DNA of 46,443 bases, from contig PAQU01000079.1 in NCBI GenBank assembly GCA_002709395.1, forward strand, positions 7,268-53,710. Direction: 5' to 3'. Under the pieces are notes generated by a model that was not told where the DNA came from, did no database searches, and was given only the letters and a program-made list of their open reading frames with translations. The DNA comes from Roseibacillus sp. (GTDB lineage Bacteria; Verrucomicrobiota; Verrucomicrobiia; Verrucomicrobiales; Akkermansiaceae). This document shows positions 1-8,750 of the stretch, piece after piece (within the stretch, counting starts at the first letter, position 1; every line of letters begins with the position of its first letter). Both the position numbers and the translations under genes were made by a program.

Positions 1-2
1 AC

Positions 3-758
3 GAGCGGGCGATCTTCGACAAGCTGTTTGGCGAAGAAGACCTTTCCGCCAAGCGCCGTCAGATCGAGAACGACCAGCGGATCTTACGGAGCCTTTACCG
101 CGACATGGCGCAGCTCAAGCAGCGCGGCGGAGACCAAACCAAGATCGATTCCTACCACACCGTGATAGCGGAACTCGAGGCACGGCTTGCCCACGAGGAA
201 TTCTGGCTCAAGGCGAAGAAGCCGGCGGTGCCGGACAGTCTGAGCGACGACCAGGAGTTCGCCTTCTCGACCAAGGTAAGGAATCTCTTTGAATTGGCGA
301 AGCTCGCTTTCCAGACGGATTCAACGCGGGTGATCACCGTTTCGCTCGATTGGATTTATGGCGCGATCAACGTGCCCGGAGCAACCGGTGGCTGGCACAC
401 CTTGTCTCACCATGGAGGTAAAGCCGATGCGCTTGCTAAATTGAGCAGGATCGAGATCGATATCGTGAAGCACCTCAACCGCTTCCTCTCCGATTTGGAT
501 GAAATCAAGGAAGAGGGGGGCACGTTGCTCGACCAGACCACGGTGGTGATCGGGAGTAACTTCGGCGATGCCTCCAACCATACCCATAACAATCTCCCCA
601 CCATCGTGGCGGGTGGAGGGTATCGTCACCAGGCTCACACGGTCCTGGACCGGCCCACTCCGCTCTGCAACCTCTACCTTGAGCTGCTCCACCGCCATGG
701 GGTGGATGCGGCGGGGTTTGGCAGCAGCGAGAGGAACATGGAACTGCTGAAGGGGTGA
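3..758 (+). CDS. DUF1552 domain-containing protein, C-terminal part (5' end outside window)
   Basis: The reading frame is open from the first bases (reads ERAIFDKLFGEED...), so the ATG at 105 in the ORF track is internal and the gene starts before the window. The visible 251 residues hold the 'F.KLFG' segment, a 'LRSLYRD' stretch and a C-terminal block with 'GATGGWHTLSHHGG' and 'VVIGSNFGDASNHTHNNLPTI'. These fit the DUF1552 family, secreted proteins of unknown biochemical role that are abundant in Verrucomicrobiota and Planctomycetes and usually sit beside DUF1592/DUF1588 cytochrome-type partners. Any such partner would lie upstream, outside this window. The gene converges on the TonB receptor gene, with about 20 bp between stop codons. 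Family call is by motif memory; function is unknown. Confidence 0.8.
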   Translation, partial: ERAIFDKLFGEEDLSAKRRQIENDQRILRSLYRDMAQLKQRGGDQTKIDSYHTVIAELEARLAHEEFWLKAKKPAVPDSLSDDQEFAFSTKVRNLFELAKLAFQTDSTRVITVSLDWIYGAINVPGATGGWHTLSHHGGKADALAKLSRIEIDIVKHLNRFLSDLDEIKEEGGTLLDQTTVVIGSNFGDASNHTHNNLPTIVAGGGYRHQAHTVLDRPTPLCNLYLELLHRHGVDAAGFGSSERNMELLKG

Positions 759-777
759 GCTGCGGGGGAGAATAGTG

Positions 778-2919
778 CTACCAGCTGACCTTCCCCCCAA
801 TAACAGCATTGATCCCGGCCTGGTTCACTCCCGACCCGTGGATGCGGTAGTCCTCGTCGGTGATGTTCTCAAGGGCGGCAGTGAGCTCAAGGTTCTCAGT
901 GACCTGCATTCCGGCCCGGATTGAGGCCACGAGATAGCCCGGAGTGCCCCCGGGAGGGATCCGCTGGGTGTCGGTCTGGTCTCTGGCACTCAGTTCGCCC
1001 TGTTTTCCGGCGGCGGTGATCCGGCCCTCCACCCACCAGCGCTGGTCGGGGGAGTCGTAGCGCAGGGCCACACTGCCCACGAGGGGGGAGAGCCTGCTGA
1101 CAGGGGCCTCGACGGTTGGCCCACCGAGGAAGGAGGGGCTGGTGGTATCCCCTTCCTGCCAGGTGAGATGCCCGGAAAGGGTCAGATTGTCGAGGATGCG
1201 GACGGCCGCTTCCAATTCAAGACCGACGATTTCGGCTTCCTGGGCGTTGGCAGCTGAGACCGTGTCGCCTCCCGGGGCGGTGGGAACACTGATGATGAGG
1301 TCGTCAACGAGAGTGCAGAACCCCGCCGCTCCCAGGCTCAGGTTGCCGTTGGTGAAACGCGAGCCCAGTTCGAAGGTCCACGATTTCTCGGGTTCGAGGT
1401 CGAGGGAGCCGAGTTGCTGCTGTCCGCTCCGGGAGGTGATATTGCCGCTGAGGTCGTTGGCGTTGGGAGCTCGAAACCCCTGACTCGCTCCCCCATAGAG
1501 ATTCCAGGAGTCGTTGAGCTGGTAGAGGGCGCGGGCGTTGAAGACCACGTTGCTCCAGTTCTCAGTGGCGGAAATATCCTCGCCGCTGGCGGGATCCCAG
1601 ACCTTGCCCAGGTTAGCCTCGGCTCGGGTGAGGCGCGCGCCCACGGTGGCCTCCAGGTTTTCGGTAACCGGCCGGCGTAACTGGGCAAAGGCTCCGAGGA
1701 GGTGGTAGGTTGAATCATCGGCTACCGGACGCCGGCTCCGGGGATCCCGTCCGGTGCGGGTTCCGGCGGAGTCGATCCCGTCACGGTAGTAGTCGATTCC
1801 GTAGATCAGGTTTCCGCCGAGCAGGGCGCTTTCAAGCTGGACGTCTAGCCCCAGGGTATCGACGTCAATGACCTGGTTCCGGATATCGGTGGGACTCCGG
1901 TCTTGGAACTCGCTGTCCTGAGAGCGCTGGAAGGAGACGGTAGCACTGTAGTTCTGGACCGGACCTTCCTGCAGATCGCCGGTAACCTTGAGGTAGGTGA
2001 GGCTTCGTTCCTGGTCGTAAATCCGGGCTGGGAAGGAGCCCGCTCTGGTACCGTTCCAAGGGGTATCGTTGAAGATAGTGCTGTGCCAGCGCCAGACATC
2101 GTCCTGGTTGAGATACTGGTGAGCGAAGGTAACCCGGGTTCCGGGGTTGAGCAGGGTCTCGATCTTGAGGTCCAGATTCTGCTCCGGGTAGCCGGTATTT
2201 TTCATCCGGCCCACCCCGCTGTCCCGGATGTCTCCGAAGTCTTTTCCGGTCACCCCGAGGGATGCTCCCCATACTCCGCCCTCTCCGAACCGGGTCTCGA
2301 GGCGGCCCACTCGACTACTGCTGTTGGTATCGAACCGGAATTGGGCGCTTCCACGCCGGAACCACCCGGGATCGGCCTCAAGGAATCCGGTTTCTGCGGT
2401 GAGGATGTTCATGGTACCCCCGAGCGCATCGCTGCCGTATTGCACTGAGCCCTGGCTGCGGACCAGTTCAAGGCGGTCCATGGAGAATCCGTCCACGGTA
2501 TTCCAATACTGCACGGGACCGCTGCGGTAGGTGCTGTTATTGATCCGGACACCATCAACCAGAAGAAGGTTCTGCCGCCCGGTGAAGCCACGGATGAAGG
2601 GACTGCCGTGTCCATGGGTGGTCTTCTGGACCATCACCCCGGGTGTGTTGGCAAGGGCCTCCGGGATGGTGCGATAGCCCTGCTCCTGGAACTGGGCAGC
2701 GGTGACCACCCCGATCGAGCTCATTGACTGGAGGGAGTCTTCGTCTGTCCGGCTGGCAGTGACGACGGTTTCGGGTAGGAGCAGGGTTTCGGCAGCGCGG
2801 AGCCGGGGGCTGGCAATACCAGAGCAGAATACAAGGGCCAGGATGATGAAGGAAGACAGATGCGGGTCTTGGAATTTGACGAAAGGAGCTTTCCTACTGG
2901 CAGGGAAGTGGCGATGCAT
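778..2919 (-). CDS. TonB-dependent outer-membrane receptor
   Basis: A 713-residue protein with an N-terminal signal peptide (hydrophobic stretch around residues 22-40, probable cleavage near RAAET). A TonB-box-like segment follows (PETVVTASR), then a plug domain (about 50-175) with 'IPEALANTPGV', 'FIRGFTGRQNLLLVDGVRIN' and 'SQGSVQYGSDALGGTMNI'. The rest is a long beta-barrel ending in an aromatic residue (...GGKVSW), as usual for outer-membrane barrels. Length and order match catecholate/haem/cobalamin-type receptors, but the substrate cannot be read from sequence. The start is ATG with no clear Shine-Dalgarno. It lies about 110 bp downstream of the response regulator gene in the same direction, so the two-component pair may control it (inference). 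No cobalamin riboswitch was recognised in that gap. Confidence 0.9.
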   Translation of the reverse strand: MHRHFPASRKAPFVKFQDPHLSSFIILALVFCSGIASPRLRAAETLLLPETVVTASRTDEDSLQSMSSIGVVTAAQFQEQGYRTIPEALANTPGVMVQKTTHGHGSPFIRGFTGRQNLLLVDGVRINNSTYRSGPVQYWNTVDGFSMDRLELVRSQGSVQYGSDALGGTMNILTAETGFLEADPGWFRRGSAQFRFDTNSSSRVGRLETRFGEGGVWGASLGVTGKDFGDIRDSGVGRMKNTGYPEQNLDLKIETLLNPGTRVTFAHQYLNQDDVWRWHSTIFNDTPWNGTRAGSFPARIYDQERSLTYLKVTGDLQEGPVQNYSATVSFQRSQDSEFQDRSPTDIRNQVIDVDTLGLDVQLESALLGGNLIYGIDYYRDGIDSAGTRTGRDPRSRRPVADDSTYHLLGAFAQLRRPVTENLEATVGARLTRAEANLGKVWDPASGEDISATENWSNVVFNARALYQLNDSWNLYGGASQGFRAPNANDLSGNITSRSGQQQLGSLDLEPEKSWTFELGSRFTNGNLSLGAAGFCTLVDDLIISVPTAPGGDTVSAANAQEAEIVGLELEAAVRILDNLTLSGHLTWQEGDTTSPSFLGGPTVEAPVSRLSPLVGSVALRYDSPDQRWWVEGRITAAGKQGELSARDQTDTQRIPPGGTPGYLVASIRAGMQVTENLELTAALENITDEDYRIHGSGVNQAGINAVIGGKVSW

Positions 2920-2954
2920 GCAGGGAAAGTGAAGATGGGGAGCTCCTCAGGCAA

Positions 2955-2976
2955 GGGATGCAGGGGCCTGCGTCCC
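2955..2976. repeat. Strong inverted repeat between response regulator and TonB receptor genes
   Basis: The sequence gggatgcagggg...cctgcgtccc forms GGGA-t-GCAGG / CCTGC-g-TCCC with one mismatch pair. It lies in the 110 bp between the regulator stop and the receptor start, on the transcribed side of both. There is no U-tract after it, so it is at best a weak terminator, attenuator or operator. It is the only obvious structure in that gap. Confidence 0.4.
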
Positions 2977-3029
2977 GGTATCTGGGCAGAGTTCAGTTTC
3001 TGTCCACTTGCTGCCTACCCGCTGTTCAG

Positions 3030-4328
3030 TCAGGAATTCTGCAGGCGGCGCCGCAGGGTAGTCCGGTTGGCGTGGAGAGCCGAGGCCATCCGGGCCAGTT
3101 TACCGTCATAGCGCTTCAGCAGGCGGCGAATCAGGGTGGCTTCCAGGTTTTCCGCGAGGTCCCGGTAGATTGTTTCTCCTTCTTCCTGAAGGCGGGCATC
3201 GAGCCAGCTGTCGAGGGCCTGGACGAGAAGAGCGGGGACCTTTTCGTCAATTTCCCGGGGGTCCTTTCTGAGATATTCCGGCAGGTCGGCGTCCTCGATG
3301 GCCGTGGCCCCGGAATTGACGGTCAGGGCGAAAGCGATAGAGTTGTGCAATTCACGCAGGTTGCCGGGCCAGTCGTGGGACATGAGTCGGCCCAGGGCCG
3401 TCTCGGAGATGGACAGGTTGCGGTCGGGAACGAGCTGGCCGATGAAGTAGGAGACGAGGGCCGGGAGGTCTTCCATGCGGGCGGACAGCGGTGGCAGGCG
3501 AAGTTCAAGGACTTGAAGGCGGTAGAAGAGGTCACTGCGAAAGGCCTCCGCCTCGACCAGATCGCGGAGATCATCACGGGTGGTAGCTATCAGACGGGGA
3601 AAATTTCCCGTTGTTCCTGCCTCGATCTGGCTAACAAGCTCAGCCTGGCCCTCCGGGTTAAGGGAGGCGATTTCCTCCAGTATGACGACTCCACCGGCTG
3701 CTCGTTGGAGGGCAGAATTCAGTTCCTCACTGGAGGTCGTAGGTCCAATTACGAGGGTCTCCGATGGCCCGTTCCGGATGCTGTTCCCCTGAATGAGGCT
3801 GGCGGCATGGGACTTGCCGGTGCCAGTAGCTCCCCTTACGAGAACAGGGTCGTCGGAGGCACAGCAGTGGGCGATCTGCTGAAATACCGGGCGCATGCTC
3901 AGGGCGGCGCCCACGAAGGCCACCGTCTCAGGAGCGGGAGGGTCCGGGACTGACTTTTGCCGGCGTGGCGTGGTGATGCGGGCCAGGACGTCCTGGAACT
4001 CGTCAAAGTCGAGAGGCTTGGGAAGAAAGTCAACCACGCCGAGCTTGCGGGCAGCGATGGTATTCTGGATCTCGCCGTGGGCGGTAATGACGATGGTGGG
4101 GGGGCGTTGTTCCGCCGGGAGGGACTCAAGAAATTCCAGCCCATTCTGGTCGGGAAGCCCGATGTCGAGGATCATGGCCTCGTAGCTCGTGCCCGATTCG
4201 AGTTGGCTTCGGGCCCGCGTTGCAGTAGGGGCGAGGTCACTCTCGACACCTGATTGGCGAACAGCGGCTGCGAGAGCAAGAGCAAGGGCATGTTCATCTT
4301 CTACGATGAGGACGCGTGGAAGCTTCAT
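3030..4328 (-). CDS. NtrC-like response regulator (receiver + degenerate sigma-54-type AAA+ + Fis HTH)
   Basis: A 432-residue protein. Residues 1-120 are a receiver with acidic pocket 'VEDE', phospho-acceptor Asp55 in 'ILDIGLPD' and Lys104 in 'PKPLD'. Residues about 135-350 resemble the NtrC AAA+ domain: Walker A GATGTGKS (166-173), a Walker-B-like 'VVILEEI' (usual form FLDEI), sensor I 'LIATTRDDL' and the arginine-finger region 'FRSDLFYRLQVLEL'. The C-terminus is a Fis-type helix-turn-helix ('MASALHANRTTLRRRLQ'). The ELFGHEKGAFTGA segment that contacts sigma-54 is absent; the Walker A to B stretch is short and unrelated. So this may not activate sigma-54 RNA polymerase (inference). It overlaps the kinase gene by 4 bp (ATGA), indicating an operon and a cognate pair. 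Confidence 0.88.
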   Translation of the reverse strand: MKLPRVLIVEDEHALALALAAAVRQSGVESDLAPTATRARSQLESGTSYEAMILDIGLPDQNGLEFLESLPAEQRPPTIVITAHGEIQNTIAARKLGVVDFLPKPLDFDEFQDVLARITTPRRQKSVPDPPAPETVAFVGAALSMRPVFQQIAHCCASDDPVLVRGATGTGKSHAASLIQGNSIRNGPSETLVIGPTTSSEELNSALQRAAGGVVILEEIASLNPEGQAELVSQIEAGTTGNFPRLIATTRDDLRDLVEAEAFRSDLFYRLQVLELRLPPLSARMEDLPALVSYFIGQLVPDRNLSISETALGRLMSHDWPGNLRELHNSIAFALTVNSGATAIEDADLPEYLRKDPREIDEKVPALLVQALDSWLDARLQEEGETIYRDLAENLEATLIRRLLKRYDGKLARMASALHANRTTLRRRLQNS

Positions 4329-5695
4329 GAGGGGTCTTCAGTTGAGGGGTGAAGGGGAAAATCGATGACTATGAGGGCCCCACCCTGCGGGGTGTTGGAA
4401 GCCTGGATTGATCCGTCGTGGGCCTGCACGACTTCCCGGGCCAGAGTCAGCCCGATGCCCATGCCTCCCTCTCGTTCCGAGAAAAAAGGCTCCCCGAAAT
4501 GGTCGAGAGCCTCGGTGCTGAATCCGGGCCCGGAATCCTGGATGGCCAGTTGCACGTGTTCTTGATCGAGTTTGAGGCGGGCCATGATCCTGCCTCCCTC
4601 CGGCATGGCCTGGCACGCATTGACGATGAGGTTGCGGATCACCTGTTCGATCCGGAGTTTGTCGCATGAGATCATGGCGGGTCCGGGAGTTTCGATTTCG
4701 AGGAGCGCCCCGGCATGGGAAAGGGCAGGTCGCTGCCTGCGTGCCACCGCGTTGAGCATTTCAACCAGGTCATGGGGCTGACGCTTCGGGGGGGCGGCCC
4801 GGGCGACAAAAAGCCACTGGTTCACGAGATCGGTAATTCGTTCGACTTCCTCGCGGATAAGGGCGATGGATTCAGACCCTGAGGCCTCTACCCGTGGCTC
4901 AATCAGGTCGGCGTGCATTCGAATTGCAGCGGCAGGATTACGGATCTCGTGGGCTAGACTGGTGGCAATCCGGCCGAGAGTAGCGAGCCGCTCGGATTGG
5001 TGACGTAACTTCTGCTCGCGAAGGAGGGACTGGTGAGTTTCCTCAAGAGAGCGGGCAAGCTGTCCGAGTTCGTCAGCCCGGGTAGAGAGAGAGGAAGGAA
5101 TGGGGTCGGTTGGGTCCTGGTCACGCTTGAGATTGGGCAGCCAGCGGGTGAGGACCGTCAGTGGGCGGACGATGCGATTGGCGAGAATAAAGACCAGACC
5201 GCCAAAGGCAGCGGTCAGGAACAGGGTTGGGATCAGGACCCATCCACCCAGCCCGGTCAGCCCTCCCTCCTTGTTTCGGACGAGGACAAGCCGGTCCGGT
5301 GACCCGGTGAGTGGAGTGATGGCCAGGTCGTGCTCTCCGACCTGGATAGCAGTAGTGGTGTCCCGGGAGAACCGCTGGAGGACTCTCTTGAGATCACGGG
5401 GCCATCCGCTGTTGGAAGAGAGCACCAACTCTCCTCCCTCTTGAAGGAAGGCGACCCTGACTTCAAGGATCGTGGAAAGGCGTTGTGCCATTTCCCTGGA
5501 ACGAGGGAGGGGGACCTGTCCCATGAAGCCGGCATTGCTGAGGGCCGTTTGCTCAAAGCGCCGCAGGGATTCCCTCCGCTGGAGAGAGGAAATCCAGATG
5601 GCCAGTCCAAGGGAGGCCAGAAGCACAAAGGCGGAGAGCGGAATGACAAGCCGCCTGTAGAGACTTCCCCGGCGAACTGGAGTAGTGGTAGCCAC
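4325..5695 (-). CDS. Two-component sensor histidine kinase
   Basis: A 456-residue membrane kinase. TM1 is at about 17-36 and TM2 at about 150-172, with a periplasmic sensor of about 110 residues between them and no recognised ligand motif. HAMP and linker follow (about 173-230). HisKA has the phospho-acceptor His249 in 'SLAHEIRNPAAAIR', and HATPase_c has the N box 'NLIVNACQAMPEGG', G1 'DSGPGF' and G2 'GGMGIGLTLA'. This is the NtrB/ZraS-like class that usually pairs with NtrC-type regulators, which fits the next gene, overlapping by 4 bp. The start is GTG directly after an in-frame stop (TAA), so it cannot extend further. The signal sensed is unknown; the neighbouring TonB receptor hints at envelope or nutrient sensing. 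Confidence 0.92.
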   Translation of the reverse strand: MATTTPVRRGSLYRRLVIPLSAFVLLASLGLAIWISSLQRRESLRRFEQTALSNAGFMGQVPLPRSREMAQRLSTILEVRVAFLQEGGELVLSSNSGWPRDLKRVLQRFSRDTTTAIQVGEHDLAITPLTGSPDRLVLVRNKEGGLTGLGGWVLIPTLFLTAAFGGLVFILANRIVRPLTVLTRWLPNLKRDQDPTDPIPSSLSTRADELGQLARSLEETHQSLLREQKLRHQSERLATLGRIATSLAHEIRNPAAAIRMHADLIEPRVEASGSESIALIREEVERITDLVNQWLFVARAAPPKRQPHDLVEMLNAVARRQRPALSHAGALLEIETPGPAMISCDKLRIEQVIRNLIVNACQAMPEGGRIMARLKLDQEHVQLAIQDSGPGFSTEALDHFGEPFFSEREGGMGIGLTLAREVVQAHDGSIQASNTPQGGALIVIDFPLHPSTEDPS

Positions 5696-6063
5696 TTACT
5701 GCTCAGAATGAACACAAAATGACCATTTCCGAGCCATAAAAGCAGTTTGATTAACTCCTTCAAGTTCTACGGGACATCGGGGGCTGTGATCCCCGGGGGC
5801 AAGAGGAAGACAGAGATAGCCGCCGGAGCTTATGACAACTCTCTCAAAACCCAAAAAGAGAAGGTTGCACGTTGGCGCAGACGGCTACCCCAAAATCTCA
5901 CCTGATTCCCAGTGGCCGTTTCGAGAATCCTTTGAATCCTGCCACCGCTTGTATTTTCGCGCTATTAGAAAGCGGGGGCTCTTTTGTAACAGCAGAGGGA
6001 GGAACCATATGCTTCCCAACAGTGGGCTCCCTCGGGAGGTTCTGATGATCTGGCCTTCCGATT
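5696..6063. other. Intergenic gap of 368 bp, no gene supported
   Basis: This lies between the histidine kinase start and the tdh stop, both on the minus strand, so it should hold the kinase promoter. It is richer in A+T near 5700-5760 than its surroundings. A short CTCCC/GGGAG inverted repeat follows the tdh stop (around 6027-6040) without a U-tract. The 101-codon plus-strand ORF here (5832-6137) runs into tdh in antisense and has no recognisable features. Confidence 0.5.
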
Positions 6064-7089
6064 TCAGGACCAGTCGAGGACGACCTTGCCGCTTTCACCG
6101 GAGAGCATGGTCTCAAAGGCCTCCTCAAAGTTTGTGACTGGAAACTCATGGGTGATCACGGCGGAGGGATCCAGACCGGCCCGGACCATGGAACTCATTT
6201 TGTACCAGGTCTCAAACATTTCGCGGCCATAGATTCCTTTCAGGACAAGCCCCTTGAAAATGACCTTTTCAAAGTCGACCTCAAGTTTGTCAGGAAAAAT
6301 GCCAAGCAGGGAAATTCTGGCGCCGTGGGAAGTATGTTCAAGAATGTCGGCCAGGCCGGAAGGATGGCCGGACATTTCAAGCCCGATATCAAAGCCTTCT
6401 TTCATGCCGAGTTCCCTCTTCACGTCCGCCAGGGATTCCTGCGAGATGTTGACGGTGCGGGTTGCTCCAAGCTGCATGGCGAGTTCAAGGCGAAAGGCAT
6501 TGGGGTCGGTCACAACTACGTGGCGGGCACCGGCGAACCGGCAGATTGCGGCAGCCATGCAGCCGATGGGTCCGGCTCCGGTAATGAGAACGTCCTCGGC
6601 GACCAGATCCCAGGACAAGGCTGTGTGGATCGCATTTCCAAGTGGGTCGAAAATGGCAGCCAGATTTTCGGGGATGGAAGGGTCCAGTTTGTAGACATTC
6701 CGGTAAGGAAGGGAAAGAAACTCTGCGAAGGCCCCCGGACGATTGACTCCCACTCCTTCGGTATTGGGGCAGAGGTGCCGCCGCCCAGCGAGGCAGTTCC
6801 GGCATCTTCCACAGACGAGGTGCCCCTCTCCGGAGACGTAGTCGCCGGGTGCGAGGTCGGTCACCCCTGATCCGGTTTTTTCTACGTAGCCGCAATACTC
6901 ATGCCCCACCGTCATGGGCAGTGGGATGGTCTTCTGGGCCCACGGGTCCCAATTCCAGATGTGGAGGTCTGTTCCGCAGATTGCGGTCCTGGAAATTCGG
7001 ATGAGAACGTCCATGGGCCCGATTTCCGGGATCGGGACATCGAGGAGTTCAAGGCCTGTTCCGGGACTGTTCTTGACCAGTGCGCGCAT
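6064..7089 (-). CDS. tdh: L-threonine 3-dehydrogenase
   Basis: A 341-residue zinc-dependent medium-chain dehydrogenase that oxidises L-threonine with NAD+ to 2-amino-3-ketobutyrate. Seen: catalytic zinc site '[10 protein letters not shown]' plus 'GHEYCGYV', structural zinc cysteines '[15 protein letters not shown]' (C-x2-C-x2-C-x7-C), Rossmann motif '[14 protein letters not shown]', and the Tdh-like '[16 protein letters not shown]' and '[13 protein letters not shown]'. Length equals the family norm. The usual partner kbl (2-amino-3-ketobutyrate CoA ligase) is not in the window. It is transcribed divergently from rsgA. The main alternative, a sorbitol/butanediol dehydrogenase, is disfavoured by the threonine-dehydrogenase-specific segments. 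Confidence 0.92.
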   Translation of the reverse strand: MRALVKNSPGTGLELLDVPIPEIGPMDVLIRISRTAICGTDLHIWNWDPWAQKTIPLPMTVGHEYCGYVEKTGSGVTDLAPGDYVSGEGHLVCGRCRNCLAGRRHLCPNTEGVGVNRPGAFAEFLSLPYRNVYKLDPSIPENLAAIFDPLGNAIHTALSWDLVAEDVLITGAGPIGCMAAAICRFAGARHVVVTDPNAFRLELAMQLGATRTVNISQESLADVKRELGMKEGFDIGLEMSGHPSGLADILEHTSHGARISLLGIFPDKLEVDFEKVIFKGLVLKGIYGREMFETWYKMSSMVRAGLDPSAVITHEFPVTNFEEAFETMLSGESGKVVLDWS

Positions 7090-7191
7090 ACCCTTGCGTC
7101 ATGGGCTATGCCGGGTCCGATGTGATTGCAATCGCCATCACCGAAGATTTCGATTTCCAGAGAGCTGAATCCAGATGACTCTTCGGACGGG

Positions 7192-8295
7192 ATGACGCTG
7201 GAAGAACTGGGATGGAACACGTTCTTTGCCGGTGAGTTTGCGCCCCATGCCGGGCAGGGGCTGGTGCCGGCCCGATTGATCCGGGAAACCAAAATCAATT
7301 TCAGCGCGCTGCTTGAGGGTGGAGAGGAGGTCGACTGCGTGCTTGGGGGCAAGGTATGGCATGAGGCGGAAACGGATGCGGATCTGCCTGCGGTGGGCGA
7401 CTGGGTAGCACTGGACCTGGGAGCGGAAGGTGACGAGGTGATCATCCGGGAGCGCCTTGCACGAGTTTCCCGGTTCTCCCGCAAGGTGCCCGGGAAGAGC
7501 GCCGAGGAACAGGTTCTCGCTGCCAACGTGGATATCGTGGTAGTGGTGACTGATCCAGGCCCGGATTACAGTCTGAGGAGGATTGAGCGCTATCTCATGC
7601 TCATCGAGAGGTGTGGGGCCAAGCCGGTCGTCCTGCTGAACAAGGTTGACTTGTTTTCCGAGGAGCACTGCGCGAACGCAGCAGATGAGCTGAGGGGGTT
7701 AAGTGAGATGGCCGAGATTCACCTGACGAGCGCGCGGGATTCCCAGGGGCTTGAAATCCTCCGGGGCTACCTGCAGCCCGGAGTCACGATTACCCTTGTT
7801 GGTTCCAGTGGGGTGGGCAAGTCGACTCTCGTGAACCAGTTGCTGGGAGGTGAATGGCAGGAGACGAGCGAGGTTAACGAGGTTACGGGGAGGGGGCGGC
7901 ATACAACTACTCACCGCGAGTTGATCGTGTTGCCGGAAGGAGGGTTGCTCATTGACAACCCCGGGGTGCGTGAGATCCAGATGTGGACCGATGAGGAGAC
8001 TCTGCGGGAAAGCTTTGTGGATGTGGAAGAGCTTGCAAGCCGGTGCCGGTTTTCCGATTGCAAGCATCAGAAGGATGCCGGTTGTGCGATTGAGGCTGCG
8101 GTAGAGGCGGGGAGTCTCGATCTGGAGCGGTACCAGAGTTATCTCCGGCTTGAGGAGGAAATTGACGAGCTTAACCGCAGGAGGAGGAAACGCCGGATGG
8201 CCACGGAACGCTGGGCCAAGCGTAATCGCCGGGTGAAGGCGCGCAACCTGGCTGACCGGATAGAATTGGAGAAGGAGGAGCGGGGAGAGGCCTGA
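7192..8295 (+). CDS. rsgA: Ribosome small-subunit GTPase RsgA
   Basis: A circularly permuted GTPase that acts late in 30S assembly. Seen: N-terminal OB-fold ('LPAVGDWVAL'), G4 'LLNKVDL' and G5-like 'TSAR' before G1 'GSSGVGKSTLVNQL', then G2/G3 'GRGRHTTTHRELI' and 'DNPGVREIQ'. The C-terminal zinc knuckle is 'CRFSDCKHQKDAGC' (C-x4-C-x-H-x5-C), followed by a basic tail. The ORF track starts at a TTG at 7126. I prefer the ATG at 7192 because the protein then begins 'MTLEELGWN', a typical RsgA start. The N-terminus is uncertain by 22 residues, since neither start has a good ribosome-binding site. Confidence 0.93.
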   Translation: MTLEELGWNTFFAGEFAPHAGQGLVPARLIRETKINFSALLEGGEEVDCVLGGKVWHEAETDADLPAVGDWVALDLGAEGDEVIIRERLARVSRFSRKVPGKSAEEQVLAANVDIVVVVTDPGPDYSLRRIERYLMLIERCGAKPVVLLNKVDLFSEEHCANAADELRGLSEMAEIHLTSARDSQGLEILRGYLQPGVTITLVGSSGVGKSTLVNQLLGGEWQETSEVNEVTGRGRHTTTHRELIVLPEGGLLIDNPGVREIQMWTDEETLRESFVDVEELASRCRFSDCKHQKDAGCAIEAAVEAGSLDLERYQSYLRLEEEIDELNRRRRKRRMATERWAKRNRRVKARNLADRIELEKEERGEA

Positions 8296-8353
8296 AGAGA
8301 TGCCCCGGCGGCCCGGTCTCTGGTTGTCAAGGCGACTTCCGGGACCCGGGTAT

Positions 8354-8671
8354 TCAGGGGATGCGGAAGATTTGACCGTTGCTGGGATCCTTGGCGAAAT
8401 CGCCTTTCTTGAAGGGCTCCCCGGTCTTTGGGTTCTTGCTGATGTCGATCAGGTTATGAGGGGGGAAGGGGCTGATGACATGGTTGGGATTCTCGGTCCT
8501 GTAGGCTTTCTTGTAGCTTCCCGGGTTACTGGAGGGCGATGGAGCCGTGCTCTTTTTGACCCCGCTCCCCGCTGCTCCCTGATCAAGTGTGCACGAACAG
8601 ATGCTGCACAGTGAGATTGCTGCCAGAAAGGCAGGAAGGCTTTGCCTTAAGGAAATTAGCAGGGGAGTCAT
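8354..8671 (-). CDS. Small predicted lipoprotein (105 aa)
   Basis: The ORF track runs from 8818, but its first 49 residues look non-coding. From the ATG at 8671 the product begins MTPLLISLRQSLPAFLAAISL and has a lipobox-like 'SICSC', so it is a likely lipoprotein. A Ser/Pro-rich linker follows, then a short globular C-terminal half with 'VISPFPPHNLIDISKNPKTGEPF' and 'DPSNGQIFRIP'. Short lipoproteins ending in a 'V.SP....VIDV........DP.TGK.F.VP' pattern recur in Verrucomicrobiota in my recollection; function unknown. It lies downstream of the squalene/phytoene synthase gene and converges with rsgA. Confidence 0.7.
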   Translation of the reverse strand: MTPLLISLRQSLPAFLAAISLCSICSCTLDQGAAGSGVKKSTAPSPSSNPGSYKKAYRTENPNHVISPFPPHNLIDISKNPKTGEPFKKGDFAKDPSNGQIFRIP

Positions 8672-8750
8672 GACTCGGGCGTGGGTTGAAATTCCTCCGG
8701 GGCCGGGATCATAGTGACAGATGCAAACCGGGGCGAACCTTAATTGCCTG

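Noticed and set aside
2920-3029. Cobalamin or TPP riboswitch upstream of the TonB receptor gene
   Set aside because: The gap is only about 110 bp and has no B12 box or TPP-type conserved blocks; only a simple inverted repeat is present.
2958-3953. Plus-strand ORF of 331 codons opposite the response regulator
   Set aside because: Antisense shadow of a well-supported regulator gene; no independent family signal.
5832-6137. Plus-strand ORF of 101 codons between the histidine kinase and tdh
   Set aside because: It runs into tdh in antisense, has no ribosome-binding site and no recognisable motif; its composition looks non-coding.
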